Origin: Bacillota bacterium
GTDB lineage: Bacteria > Bacillota > Clostridia > Peptostreptococcales > Anaerovoracaceae
Reading direction: 5' to 3'
Assembly: GCA_017522185.1 (NCBI GenBank)
Contig: JAFWZZ010000001.1
Coordinates: 1-64,000 of the forward strand
DNA: 64,000 nucleotides
Part shown: piece after piece, positions 20,934 through 29,172 of the stretch
Layout of the letters: each line of letters opens with the position of its first letter
How positions within the stretch are numbered: position 1 is the first letter of the stretch
Notes under the pieces: model-generated
The model's database searches: none
The model's input: the letters and a program-made list of their open reading frames with translations, nothing else
Told to the model about the DNA's origin: nothing
Program-made: the position numbers and the translations under genes

Positions 20934-21764
20934 TTACTTCAGTGGAGCTAAGCCTAAGATTTCTCTAGCTTCTGCTGGAGTAGCGATTTCTCTGCCTAAA
21001 ATCTTAGCTAACTTAACTGCCTTTTCTACTAATTCGCCGTTGGACTTAGCTAAAACACCCTTTTCCAGGTATAAGTTGTCTTCGAAACCAACTCTTACGT
21101 GACCGCCCATAGCGATTGTAGCTGCTGCGATAGCCCAGCAGTTCTTGCCCAGACCTGTTGCAGTCCAAGTGGAACCAGCAGGGATGGAATCTACCATGAA
21201 GGACAGATCTCTGATTGTAGCTGGCATGGAAACGCCCAGTACGAAGTCCCAGTGAATTGGTTCAGGCAGGAAGCCCTTCTTGTGAGCAGTCTTCATAGCA
21301 GTCTGGATCATACCTCTGTCGAATACTTCACATTCTGGCTTGATGCCTCTTTCCTGCATGATCTTAGCGAAGTTGATGATTGTGTTGTCGGAGTTAACGA
21401 AGATTTCGTCGCCGCCGAAGTTGCAAGTACCGCAGTCTAAAGTAGCCATTTCTGGAGTAGGAACGATGTCTGTAGAAGCTAATCTTTCTAAGTCAGTCAT
21501 GCCAACTGCACCGCCTGTGGAAGGCTGGATGATAGCATCTGGACATACTTCTCTGATAGCATCAACACATTCCTGGAATCTTGCTGTATCCTGAGTAGGA
21601 GTACCGTCGTCCCATCTTACGTGTAAGTGGATTAAAGCAGCACCTGCATCATAAGCAGACTTTGCTTCTCTAACGATTTCTTCTACAGTGTAAGGAACTG
21701 CAGGGTTCTGTTCTTTAGTTACTTCTGCGCCGCAAATACAAGCACTGATAATTAATTTGTCCAT
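20934..21764 (-). CDS. kce: 3-keto-5-aminohexanoate cleavage enzyme (BKACE family)
   Basis: 276 residues. In anaerobic lysine fermentation Kce converts 3-keto-5-aminohexanoate plus acetyl-CoA into 3-aminobutyryl-CoA and acetoacetate. Zinc ligands H46 and H48 ('IHLHVR') and E228 ('VRVGFEDN') are present, as is E14 in 'CGAEVTKEQNPAVP', which in characterised Kce helps select the amino-substrate. The overall wording closely follows clostridial Kce. The other lysine-pathway genes (kamA, kamDE, kdd, kal) are not in the window. It is a single transcription unit between rapZ and the PanF-like pair with its own terminator. Confidence 0.88.
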   Translation of the reverse strand: MDKLIISACICGAEVTKEQNPAVPYTVEEIVREAKSAYDAGAALIHLHVRWDDGTPTQDTARFQECVDAIREVCPDAIIQPSTGGAVGMTDLERLASTDIVPTPEMATLDCGTCNFGGDEIFVNSDNTIINFAKIMQERGIKPECEVFDRGMIQTAMKTAHKKGFLPEPIHWDFVLGVSMPATIRDLSFMVDSIPAGSTWTATGLGKNCWAIAAATIAMGGHVRVGFEDNLYLEKGVLAKSNGELVEKAVKLAKILGREIATPAEAREILGLAPLK

Positions 21765-21883
21765 TGGTCTGTCTCCTCTTATTCTATCAAAATATTATTA
21801 CGTTTCATACGCACCTCCAGGCACGCCGTGCCCGCAAGCACTACTTATATTATAACATACCTACTTGGAAAGTCCAGTATGTT

Positions 21884-22744
21884 TTATAAGTCTCTGTGTT
21901 TCAGGGTCACACGGTAACCGTCCTCTTCAAAGACCTTACTCATGTGGTTCGCCATGGATACGCTGCGGTGCTGTCCACCCGTACATCCGAATGCAATGTT
22001 CAGATGGTATTTCCCTTCTTTGATGTATCCAGGAATGATCATCTGGATCATCTGATGCAGCTGCTCAGCAAAGGTCTTTGCGATGTCCTGCTTCATCACA
22101 TACTGGAATACCTTCTTGTTATTCCCCGTCAGTTTTTTCAGGCTTGGTACATAATATGGGTTTGGGATAAATCTCATGTCAAAAACCAGGTCTGTTTCCA
22201 TTGGAATCCCATGTTTGTACCCAAATGAGGTCACGTTAATAGCAAAACTGCTTTCCGGCTCGTTCCCGATGAAGAGTTTTTCCATCTCCAGATTGAATCC
22301 CGCCACCTTCAGCTTCGTGGTGTCGATGATGTAGTCAGCACGTTCACGCAGCACGGAGAGCTGCTCCTTCTCCTGCTCGATGACTTCCCTGGTGGTAGAT
22401 CCCGCGGAAAGAGGATGGTTTCTTCTGGTCTCGCTGTACCGCTTGATCAAAGTCTGCACCGACGCTTCGATAAACAGAATCTTGCAGCTGACATCTTCCA
22501 CCTTCTGCAGATCGTCTAAACACTGATGCAGGTCATCAAAGAATTCCCCGCCGCGAACGTCTACGACAAAGGCCGCCTTCTCGATCCGCTTGTTGGAATG
22601 CAGGGTCAGCTCGATGAAGTTTTTGATCAGCATCGGCGGCATATTATCTACGCAATAATAGCCCTGATCCTCAAACCAGTCCGCCGCCTTGGTCTTCCCT
22701 GCGCCGGAAAGACCCGTTACAATTACAACATTCATCTTCTCCAT
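21884..22744 (-). CDS. rapZ: RNase adapter/nucleotide-binding protein RapZ (YvcJ)
   Basis: 286 residues. Walker A 'GLSGAGKT' at the N-terminus, 'QGYYCVDNMPP', and the C-terminal 'CTGGQHRSVSMANHMSKVF'. In E. coli RapZ binds the small RNA GlmZ and senses glucosamine-6-phosphate; in Bacillus YvcJ binds GTP. Encoded 3 bp after the PHP gene in a murB-PHP-rapZ operon. Confidence 0.95.
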   Translation of the reverse strand: MEKMNVVIVTGLSGAGKTKAADWFEDQGYYCVDNMPPMLIKNFIELTLHSNKRIEKAAFVVDVRGGEFFDDLHQCLDDLQKVEDVSCKILFIEASVQTLIKRYSETRRNHPLSAGSTTREVIEQEKEQLSVLRERADYIIDTTKLKVAGFNLEMEKLFIGNEPESSFAINVTSFGYKHGIPMETDLVFDMRFIPNPYYVPSLKKLTGNNKKVFQYVMKQDIAKTFAEQLHQMIQMIIPGYIKEGKYHLNIAFGCTGGQHRSVSMANHMSKVFEEDGYRVTLKHRDL

Positions 22745-22747
22745 GGG

Positions 22748-23491
22748 TTATTTCTCCTCGATGTTTACAATTCGTTCTATATCCAGTCCTGCTTCCAGGG
22801 CCCGTTTCACGCCGCCCTCAAAACTGCCCACCCGCTCTGGTGAGTGTGCATCACTGCTGACAATAAATTTTACATCCTCCGTCGCAGCAATTTTGATTTC
22901 TTCTGTCGTCAAATGGCTGTGCCATGTGCTGATTTCCATCCACGTATCGGTGGCTGCACAAGCCTTAGCGATTTCCTTGATGTCAAAACGTCCTTTGTCA
23001 CCAGGATGGGTCAGGAATCTGAGGTTATTCTCGTAAATCGCCTTCACCGTCATATCTGTGTTCTTTGCCAGCAGGGACCTGCCAACGGACTTTGGTGCCA
23101 GGCCGCGATTGTCCAGCCAGTTACCCACACAGTATCCCCTGGTAATACCGTAGTGATATCCGCCGATGAGAAAATCGAACCATTCTTTTTCCTCTTCCCG
23201 CACATCGAGATAATTTCCGACGGATACGATATTAGCCTCCACGCTGAGGAAGATATCCAGTCCCGGATAGAGGGGTTTCAGCCTTTCGATTTCTCTACGC
23301 ATTACCGCAAAATTCTTCCGCTTCACGCCGTAGGTCAGGTGTCCCGGACCGTGATCGGAAATGGCGATGGCCTTCAGGCCTCTTGCCGCAGCTTCCTTTA
23401 CGTTATCCTCGATGGATCCTTTCCCGTGGGAAAAAGTCGTATGTGTATGGTAATCAAAGGTCATTCTGTACTTATCAAAACTATTCACCAA
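22748..23491 (-). CDS. PHP-domain metallophosphatase (YcdX-like)
   Basis: About 240 residues. Metal motifs: 'YHTHTTFSHGKG' at the N-terminus, 'ISDHGPGH', and 'IVSSDAHSPERVG' at the C-terminus, the order seen in PHP histidinol-phosphatase-like enzymes. A TTG at 23491 overlaps the murB stop; an ATG nine codons later (MTFDYHTHT) is the alternative start. Co-transcribed with murB and rapZ, a conserved arrangement in Clostridia; substrate unknown. Confidence 0.88.
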   Translation of the reverse strand: MVNSFDKYRMTFDYHTHTTFSHGKGSIEDNVKEAAARGLKAIAISDHGPGHLTYGVKRKNFAVMRREIERLKPLYPGLDIFLSVEANIVSVGNYLDVREEEKEWFDFLIGGYHYGITRGYCVGNWLDNRGLAPKSVGRSLLAKNTDMTVKAIYENNLRFLTHPGDKGRFDIKEIAKACAATDTWMEISTWHSHLTTEEIKIAATEDVKFIVSSDAHSPERVGSFEGGVKRALEAGLDIERIVNIEEK

Positions 23492-24347
23492 TGATTCTTA
23501 CCTCCGGTTCCAGCTTCACGCCAAATTTATCGTATACCGTATTTTGCACCAGATGCATCAGATCGATGATATCTGTTGCGGTTGCACCACCGATGTTAAT
23601 CACGAATCCACTGTGGAGTTCAGAAACCTGGGCACCGCCTACGGTCAGACCTTTCAGGCCTGCATCCTGCACCAGCTTCCCTGCAAAGTATCCACTCGGT
23701 CTCTTAAAGAAGCTGCCTGCGCTCGGATACTGCACCGGCTGCTTTTCGTTTCTTCTCTTCATCAGCTCCTGCATCTTCGCTGCAATGGCATCCTTGTCAC
23801 CTTTCGGCATCTTCAGCTTTACAGAAACGGCTACATCGCCTGTCTCTTCCAGTATGCTGTGACGGTAGGAGAAGTCCATGTCCTCGCCTTTTACACGCTT
23901 CAGGGTTTCGCCGTCGCGACTGACGATGTCCACGTATTCCACGATGTCCTTCATCTCGCCGTCATAGGCCCCGGCATTCATGAACACCGCTCCGCCCAGG
24001 CTGCCCGGGATACCGGAAAGCGGTTCAAATCCGGTCATGCTTTCCCGAAGTGCCGCCTTCGCCACGACGCTCATTAGCGCAGCTGTGCCGCAGACCAGAC
24101 CGTCCGTTTCCACGGTGATTTCGCCAAAGCCGTCACCCAGTTTTACGACGATGCCGTCAAAGCCTTTGTCGCTGATCAGGGTATTGGAACCGTTGCCCAG
24201 CATGAGCCATTTCTTATTCTCCCTTTGGATTTCCTGCAGAACAGTCTGCAGTTCCTCCACGGTCTCTACAATTACCATCTCCTGTGCACAGCCGCCAGCT
24301 TTAAACGACGTATACTGACGCATATCCACATTCTCTAATCTCTTCAT
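23481..24347 (-). CDS. murB: UDP-N-acetylenolpyruvoylglucosamine reductase
   Basis: 288 residues, type IIa MurB. FAD-dependent reduction of enolpyruvyl-UDP-GlcNAc to UDP-MurNAc in peptidoglycan synthesis. 'NGSNTLISDKGFDG', 'GIPGSLGGAVFMNAGAYDGE', 'YRHSIL', the catalytic serine in 'PSAGSFFKRP' and the C-terminal glutamate in 'LEPEVRIIG' are all present. It follows the AI-2E permease gene without a gap. Confidence 0.96.
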   Translation of the reverse strand: MKRLENVDMRQYTSFKAGGCAQEMVIVETVEELQTVLQEIQRENKKWLMLGNGSNTLISDKGFDGIVVKLGDGFGEITVETDGLVCGTAALMSVVAKAALRESMTGFEPLSGIPGSLGGAVFMNAGAYDGEMKDIVEYVDIVSRDGETLKRVKGEDMDFSYRHSILEETGDVAVSVKLKMPKGDKDAIAAKMQELMKRRNEKQPVQYPSAGSFFKRPSGYFAGKLVQDAGLKGLTVGGAQVSELHSGFVINIGGATATDIIDLMHLVQNTVYDKFGVKLEPEVRIIGE

Positions 24348-25583
24348 TTACAGTACGTCCTTCCTGTTGATATCGTATTTGTTAAATTCCATATATTCTT
24401 CCGTATCTTCCGCCATGTTCTTTCTCTTCAACTTCTTTCTGAGGAACTTGCTGCTGTAGTAGTAGATGACGGCAAAAGTCGGTACCCCCAGAATCATGCC
24501 TGGGAATCCAAACAGGCCGCCACCAACCAGGATTGCAAACATAACCCAGAAGCTGGCCAGGCCGCTGGTTTCTCCCAGAATCTTCGGTCCCAGAATATTG
24601 CCGTCAAACTGCTGCAGGCCAAAAATCAGAACCACGAAATACAAAGCCTGCACCGGACTTTCCAGCAGGATGATCAACGTGCCCGGAATCGCTCCGATAA
24701 ACGGTCCGAAGAACGGAACCACGTTGGTAATCCCTATAATAGTGCTGACCAGCACGGTATACGGCAGTCCGATGAGGGACATCAGGATGAAACACAGTAC
24801 GCCGATGATGGCGGAGTCGATGATCTTGCCGTTGATGAAGCCGCCAAACTGCATGTTGCTGTAGTTTGCCAGTTCAAAAAGGTCATCTGCCTTTTCCTTG
24901 CTGCAAAGAGCCATGATGGTCTTCTTCGCCTGGGCCTTAAACTTCTCCTTGCTGTTGAGGAAGTATACACAGACGATGACACCGATTAACAGGTTCATCA
25001 CAGTCTTCAGCGTTACCCATACGCCCAGGAAGGTCTTTGACATATAGTCGCCCAGGCTAGGCAGCAGCGTATTTTCCGCCCAGTCCATAAAGCTTTCTGT
25101 CGTGTGATTGATGACAGTTTCTATTGCCTTTGCCATCTCCGGATTATTCTGGTTAACAGACAGGCTCATAAACCAGTCAATCAGCGAATTGACCCTTTCC
25201 GGCATGGTCTGCACCAGACCGGTGATGCTGCGGACGGTTTCCGGTAGAATCAGAGCAAACAGTCCGCCGACAACGCCGAACAGAACCAGCAGCGCTACAA
25301 TAGTCGCCATGATACGGGCGTATCTGAGCGCGCCTCTTCTGGTTCTCCAGTTGTCCTTGGTCAGGCCGTACATTCTTCTCACCGTCGCATTATAAACCGG
25401 ACAAAGCAGATAAGCCATCACCAGCCCATAGATGAAAGGCGATACGATGGTATACAGCGTATCCCAGCCGGTTCCTACGGAATTCCAGTTGTTCACCGCC
25501 TCAAACAGCAGGATCAAAGCGCCTCCGGATATGAAAATCGTTAAACCAAATTTAAAATATGTGCTCTTTATCAGTTCTTTCAA
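24348..25583 (-). CDS. AI-2E family transporter (permease)
   Basis: 411 residues with about eight membrane helices. Family features are the central 'FINGKIIDSAIIGVLCFILM', 'VVPFFGPFIGAIPGTLII' and 'GGGLFGFPGMILGVPTFAVI'. The name comes from E. coli TqsA; other members are Na+(Li+)/H+ antiporters, so the substrate is open. First gene of the leftward murB operon; its upstream region contains hexamer array B. Confidence 0.88.
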   Translation of the reverse strand: MKELIKSTYFKFGLTIFISGGALILLFEAVNNWNSVGTGWDTLYTIVSPFIYGLVMAYLLCPVYNATVRRMYGLTKDNWRTRRGALRYARIMATIVALLVLFGVVGGLFALILPETVRSITGLVQTMPERVNSLIDWFMSLSVNQNNPEMAKAIETVINHTTESFMDWAENTLLPSLGDYMSKTFLGVWVTLKTVMNLLIGVIVCVYFLNSKEKFKAQAKKTIMALCSKEKADDLFELANYSNMQFGGFINGKIIDSAIIGVLCFILMSLIGLPYTVLVSTIIGITNVVPFFGPFIGAIPGTLIILLESPVQALYFVVLIFGLQQFDGNILGPKILGETSGLASFWVMFAILVGGGLFGFPGMILGVPTFAVIYYYSSKFLRKKLKRKNMAEDTEEYMEFNKYDINRKDVL

Positions 25584-25697
25584 TGTGACACCTCTATATG
25601 AAATATTTGATAACCTACTCTTCCATACTTATACTACCACAAAGCCGGGTGTTTTACCACGATAAAAATACCACTTTATCTTTGAGTATAGACATTG

Positions 25698-25916
25698 GTT
25701 TTCTTTGCGACCACTTTTGTTTTCTACAGAAAACGTTTCTGTTGTAATTAAAAACTATTACTGAAAAAACAAAAATTAGTTTTCCTATACCGATAATTTG
25801 TTTTCTAGGGAAAACTTTTATCTCACAAATGAAAATCTTTACTTGAAAAGACGAACCATTTTTCCTTTTTCGGAGATTTGTTTTCCCTCGAAAACGTTTC
25901 CTTCAAAAATGAAAAC
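25698..25916. repeat. Array B: second 81-bp periodic GTTTTC/GAAAAC array
   Basis: Occupies most of 25584-25976, between the divergent AI-2E and phosphodiesterase genes. Palindromes GTTTTC-N4-GAAAAC start at 25719, 25800 and 25880 (81 and 80 bp apart). Left outer GTTTTC copies are at 25698, 25779 and 25859 (TTTTTC). Right outer copies are at 25750 (AAAAAC), 25831 (GAAAAT) and 25911 (GAAAAC). Offsets are as in array A. Three complete units; the spacer sequence differs. Confidence 0.9.
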
Positions 25917-25976
25917 GGTGTGCATCAACTATGAACCTGTGGTACAATATATAGCAGCAAATCAAGGGAGGTTTCT

Positions 25977-26534
25977 ATGAAAATCTTAGTCATCAGTGAC
26001 ACACACGGTCATTTAGATAAAGTATACGATGTCTGCGAAAAACTACCAGGCATCGACCTGATTATCCACTGCGGTGATTATCAGAGGGACGCATATGCAC
26101 TGGAGGACACCCTGGGCATTCCGGTGGTTTCCGTCAAAGGTAACTGCGACCGCTGCCATGATGTGGACAGGGCCTTCGTAGATACACCATACGGCAGAAT
26201 CATGGTAACCCACGGTCACATGGAAAACTGCAAGTTCGGTATCACCCAGCTACTTTATGCTGCCGAAGAAAACGACTGCATCGCAGTCTGCTACGGCCAC
26301 ACCCACGTACCGGGATGCGAGGACTTTTCTGGCATCACGCTACTGAACCCGGGCAGCCTGTCCCAGCCAAGAGACGGCACCAACGGTTCTTATGCCATCA
26401 TCCGCAGCACGGAAGATGACTTCTATACTAACATCATCTACTATGATACGGTGTGCGGCACGAAGAAGAAACAGGAAAAGAAAGTCAAGGGCGGCATGCT
26501 GAGAAACATGCTGAACTACAGCGACAGATTTTAA
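25977..26534 (+). CDS. YfcE/MJ0936-family metallophosphodiesterase
   Basis: 185 residues. Calcineurin-like motifs in order: 'VISDTHGH' (8), 'IHCGD' (~36), 'VKGNCDR' (~58), 'VTHGH' (~80) and 'YGHTHVP' (~103). Such enzymes cleave phosphodiesters with Mn2+. GGGAGG lies 6 bases before the ATG. A possible -10 (TACAAT, 25943-25948) lies just downstream of the last array B hexamer. The C-terminal ~20 residues are basic. Confidence 0.88.
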   Translation: MKILVISDTHGHLDKVYDVCEKLPGIDLIIHCGDYQRDAYALEDTLGIPVVSVKGNCDRCHDVDRAFVDTPYGRIMVTHGHMENCKFGITQLLYAAEENDCIAVCYGHTHVPGCEDFSGITLLNPGSLSQPRDGTNGSYAIIRSTEDDFYTNIIYYDTVCGTKKKQEKKVKGGMLRNMLNYSDRF

Positions 26535-26555
26535 AAAGGATATTTACATTTAGCT

Positions 26556-26603
26556 AAACACAGTATAAAACCCTCCTGAAAAGGAGGGTTTTATACTGTG
26601 TTT
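26556..26603. terminator. Long bidirectional terminator
   Basis: A near-perfect 22-bp stem (AAACACAGTATAAAACCCTC and its complement) with loop TGAA, A-rich on the left and TTTTATTT on the right. It ends the phosphodiesterase transcript and the leftward sigma-54 operon. Confidence 0.9.
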
Positions 26604-26632
26604 TATTTGCTCTTTGGGAGGATGTCATGCAC

Positions 26633-27223
26633 CTATTTTCTAGTCAATAATGGTTTACCTAATGGGAATGGCTTTAATCCTAAGAATCCATTCATTTGAC
26701 CGATAACCGTATACATACCAACTGCTCCGTCAATAAACAACATCCACGCACCGAATACATTCAAAGATGCAGGTGCTAAACCAAATCCTGTCAGTCCATA
26801 TGCCAACACACCAAGACCGCCACTTAGAAAACTGATTACATCAGCAATGGAACTATAACACATACCAGGAACCATGCATAGCAACAAGAAACCCGCTACG
26901 ATAAAGGACAGGCCACAAACCTGATAACAAAATGGAATGGTTGCGGGTAGTACACTCATAATCACATGTGTCAGTCCTGCAATTCCACCGAATACTGTAG
27001 CAAATACCATAAACATATTACCGCCAAACGCATTACCATTTCTCAGTAAGATGAGACCTCCACAGGTGTAGGAAACAAACACGCCTAACTGCAGTACCCC
27101 AATAGCTAGTGTGGCACCTTCAGTAAAATACCCCATTGTGTTTGCCCAGAAGCAGAAACATAAAGTTGCAAATATTGTTGTTAAGACTGGTGATGGATCA
27201 CCGAAGATTGGCTTATTATCCAT
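26633..27223 (-). CDS. GPR1/FUN34/SatP-like acetate transporter
   Basis: 196 residues, six predicted membrane helices. 'FATLCFCFWANTMGYF', repeated Asn/Gly-rich helix ends, and 'FGGIAGLTHV' fit the acetate/succinate uptake family. Last gene of the sigma-54 operon. If the upstream enzymes cleave a keto acid with acetyl-CoA, the transporter could move acetate or the short-chain substrate itself; this is inference. The family's usual 'NPAPLGL' motif appears only in degenerate form. Confidence 0.7.
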   Translation of the reverse strand: MDNKPIFGDPSPVLTTIFATLCFCFWANTMGYFTEGATLAIGVLQLGVFVSYTCGGLILLRNGNAFGGNMFMVFATVFGGIAGLTHVIMSVLPATIPFCYQVCGLSFIVAGFLLLCMVPGMCYSSIADVISFLSGGLGVLAYGLTGFGLAPASLNVFGAWMLFIDGAVGMYTVIGQMNGFLGLKPFPLGKPLLTRK

Positions 27224-27283
27224 AATAAATTCCTCCTTCTTCGTACTACTCTAAAAGTTCTTTCTTTTGACGTTCATGTACCC

Positions 27284-28270
27284 TTAGATGATTGCAATTG
27301 GACGGATAAACATACCTGTGCCGCCCTTCATCTTATTTGGCGCTACCATGAAGCAGAATTCATAAACCTTGTCCTTTGCCAGTTCATTTAACTGCACAGC
27401 TTCCATAAAGTGAACACCTTGTTGTGTTAAGCAATAGTGATGCACTGGATGACAGTGACCAGGCCATGACATCGAACCATCTGCATGATTCATTTCAAAC
27501 GCAACCATATCATCGCCAAGTAATACGGCGCCATGACCTTCGATCAGACATCTTGCGGCTTCCACTGTCATACCTGCGCCTGGACAGTTGTCTACTTCCG
27601 GCCAACGTTCGCCACATCTGATTAATACACAGTCATTCTTTTTCAGTTCTACGCCTTCCCACTTTGCACATTCTTCGATATCTTCAGCTGTGATACCATA
27701 GTTTGGTTCAACATGATCTAAGCCTTTGTAGCCAGCGATATCTAACAGTACGCCACGTAAAATCATTGGTGGAATCGTAGTTGCATCAGTCTTTAATGGA
27801 CCATAATCGCCCCAGTATTCACTGATATTAAATCCGTTATACCAATGTGCGTCTTCTCCAGTCGTAATATGGCAAAATCCGTCAATGTGAGTACCACAAT
27901 GGAGTGGAGCAATTAAAATTTCCGTGTTGGCATCGGTTTGGAAGTCATTCACTCTGTCGTTTAAGAATCCGCCTTCTTTATGCCACGCATATGCCGCCGG
28001 ATAATCAGAGTTCTTACTCATATTTCTTCTACCTAAAGGAGAACCATATGTCAGCATTTCAAAGCCGCAATGACCATCCCAGACAGGCATGCCATGGAAT
28101 CTGATAGTTTCTAAATCGTACACCTTACCTTCTTTGATATAAGACGCTGCCTTTACAACGTCCATTGGTGTAACTTCGTTTAAAGCACCAACTTCATCGT
28201 CTTCGCCCCATTTTCCCCAATTGTTATTGGTTAACCAAGAATCGTCCTGATATTTCTTATAATCTGTCAT
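27284..28270 (-). CDS. Cyclase-family metal hydrolase (kynurenine-formamidase-like fold)
   Basis: 328 residues. The metal-binding HxGTHxDxxxH motif is present as 'HCGTHIDGFCH' (~120-130), together with 'LIRCGERWPE' and 'GDDMVAFEM'. Family members hydrolyse formamides or cyclic amides/lactones. The N-terminal 'NNWGKWGEDDEVGALN' is typical of the larger ~320-residue subgroup often annotated only as cyclase. In the operon with a BKACE and a hydroxyacyl dehydrogenase, it probably supplies or processes their substrate; the identity is unknown. Confidence 0.85.
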   Translation of the reverse strand: MTDYKKYQDDSWLTNNNWGKWGEDDEVGALNEVTPMDVVKAASYIKEGKVYDLETIRFHGMPVWDGHCGFEMLTYGSPLGRRNMSKNSDYPAAYAWHKEGGFLNDRVNDFQTDANTEILIAPLHCGTHIDGFCHITTGEDAHWYNGFNISEYWGDYGPLKTDATTIPPMILRGVLLDIAGYKGLDHVEPNYGITAEDIEECAKWEGVELKKNDCVLIRCGERWPEVDNCPGAGMTVEAARCLIEGHGAVLLGDDMVAFEMNHADGSMSWPGHCHPVHHYCLTQQGVHFMEAVQLNELAKDKVYEFCFMVAPNKMKGGTGMFIRPIAII

Positions 28271-28304
28271 TGTTCTTCTCCTTTCTTTCCACTCATTATT
28301 CTTA

Positions 28305-29153
28305 CTATTTTAATCCAAGAATCTGTCTCGCTTCATCAGGTGTCGCCACTTCAAGACCAAATTCTTCAATTACACGTCTAGCTCTGGCGATTAACTGCAT
28401 GTTGCTTTCCGCCAGCCTTCCCTTAGAATACATAACATTGTCTTCCATGCCAACACGGATATGACCACCCGCTGCAATGGCAGTGTACATGATTTCCATG
28501 GCACCCTTTCCTACGCCAAAGGCACTCCAGGTAGATCCCGGTACTGCTCTTTCCAATGTATTTCTCATGAAAATCAGGTTTTCAGCCGTTGCCTGAATGC
28601 CGCCTGCACAACCCATGCAGAACTGGAAATGAACGGGTTCTTTCAGATATCCCTGTTTCAAATAGTATGCCGCGTCAGTAATCATGCCTGGATCAAAAAC
28701 TTCAACCTCTGGTTTTACCCCTGCTTCCTGCATTGCGTATCCCAATTTTTCAAGAAACTGTGGATTGTTGTTAAAGATACCTTTATACATCCAGTTCATT
28801 GTTCCACAGTCATAGCTGGCCATTTCAGGTTTAATTGTCTGGAATGGCAGCATTCTTGCCTCTTCGGAGTTTGCAATTCCGCCTGCAGAAGTCAGATTAA
28901 TGATAATATCGCAGTCTGGATGGTTCTGGTGCAGTAGACCTAGAACTTCCTGGAAAATGCTGACGTCCATAGAATCGTTGTCTTCTTTGTCTCTGATATG
29001 GATATGCGCTACTGCAGCCCCTTCCTTCCAGCACTGATAGATTTCCTCTGCGATTTCAGGTGGCTGAGTCGGTACATTTGGGTTGTTCTCTTTTCTTGGC
29101 CATGCACCGGTCGTTGCCACGGTGATAATTCTCTTATTCTTCAAATCTCCCAT
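28305..29153 (-). CDS. BKACE (beta-keto acid cleavage enzyme), non-Kce type
   Basis: 282 residues. Condenses a beta-keto acid with acetyl-CoA to give acetoacetate and a new acyl-CoA. Zinc ligands H50, H52 ('IHIRDK') and E237 and the catalytic-region R233/D238 ('IRVGMEDN') are intact. The residue corresponding to Kce E14 is Trp18 ('TGAWPRKENNPNVP'), so it should not take 3-keto-5-aminohexanoate. Second gene of the sigma-54 operon, 19 bp after the dehydrogenase. Confidence 0.87.
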   Translation of the reverse strand: MGDLKNKRIITVATTGAWPRKENNPNVPTQPPEIAEEIYQCWKEGAAVAHIHIRDKEDNDSMDVSIFQEVLGLLHQNHPDCDIIINLTSAGGIANSEEARMLPFQTIKPEMASYDCGTMNWMYKGIFNNNPQFLEKLGYAMQEAGVKPEVEVFDPGMITDAAYYLKQGYLKEPVHFQFCMGCAGGIQATAENLIFMRNTLERAVPGSTWSAFGVGKGAMEIMYTAIAAGGHIRVGMEDNVMYSKGRLAESNMQLIARARRVIEEFGLEVATPDEARQILGLK

Positions 29154-29172
29154 AGTCTCCTCTTTCCGCTCC

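Noticed and set aside
21820-21840. Terminator in front of kce (GGCACG/CGTGCC)
   Set aside because: Stem without a T-run on either strand; left out as unsupported.
25719-25895. ComK boxes (AAAA-N5-TTTT)
   Set aside because: The order here is TTTT-N6-AAAA, the reverse of a ComK box, and the 81-bp unit has no counterpart at ComK promoters.
25798-25980. 60-codon frame across array B
   Set aside because: Starts inside a hexamer without ribosome site and overlaps the start of the phosphodiesterase gene; its repeats follow from the DNA array.
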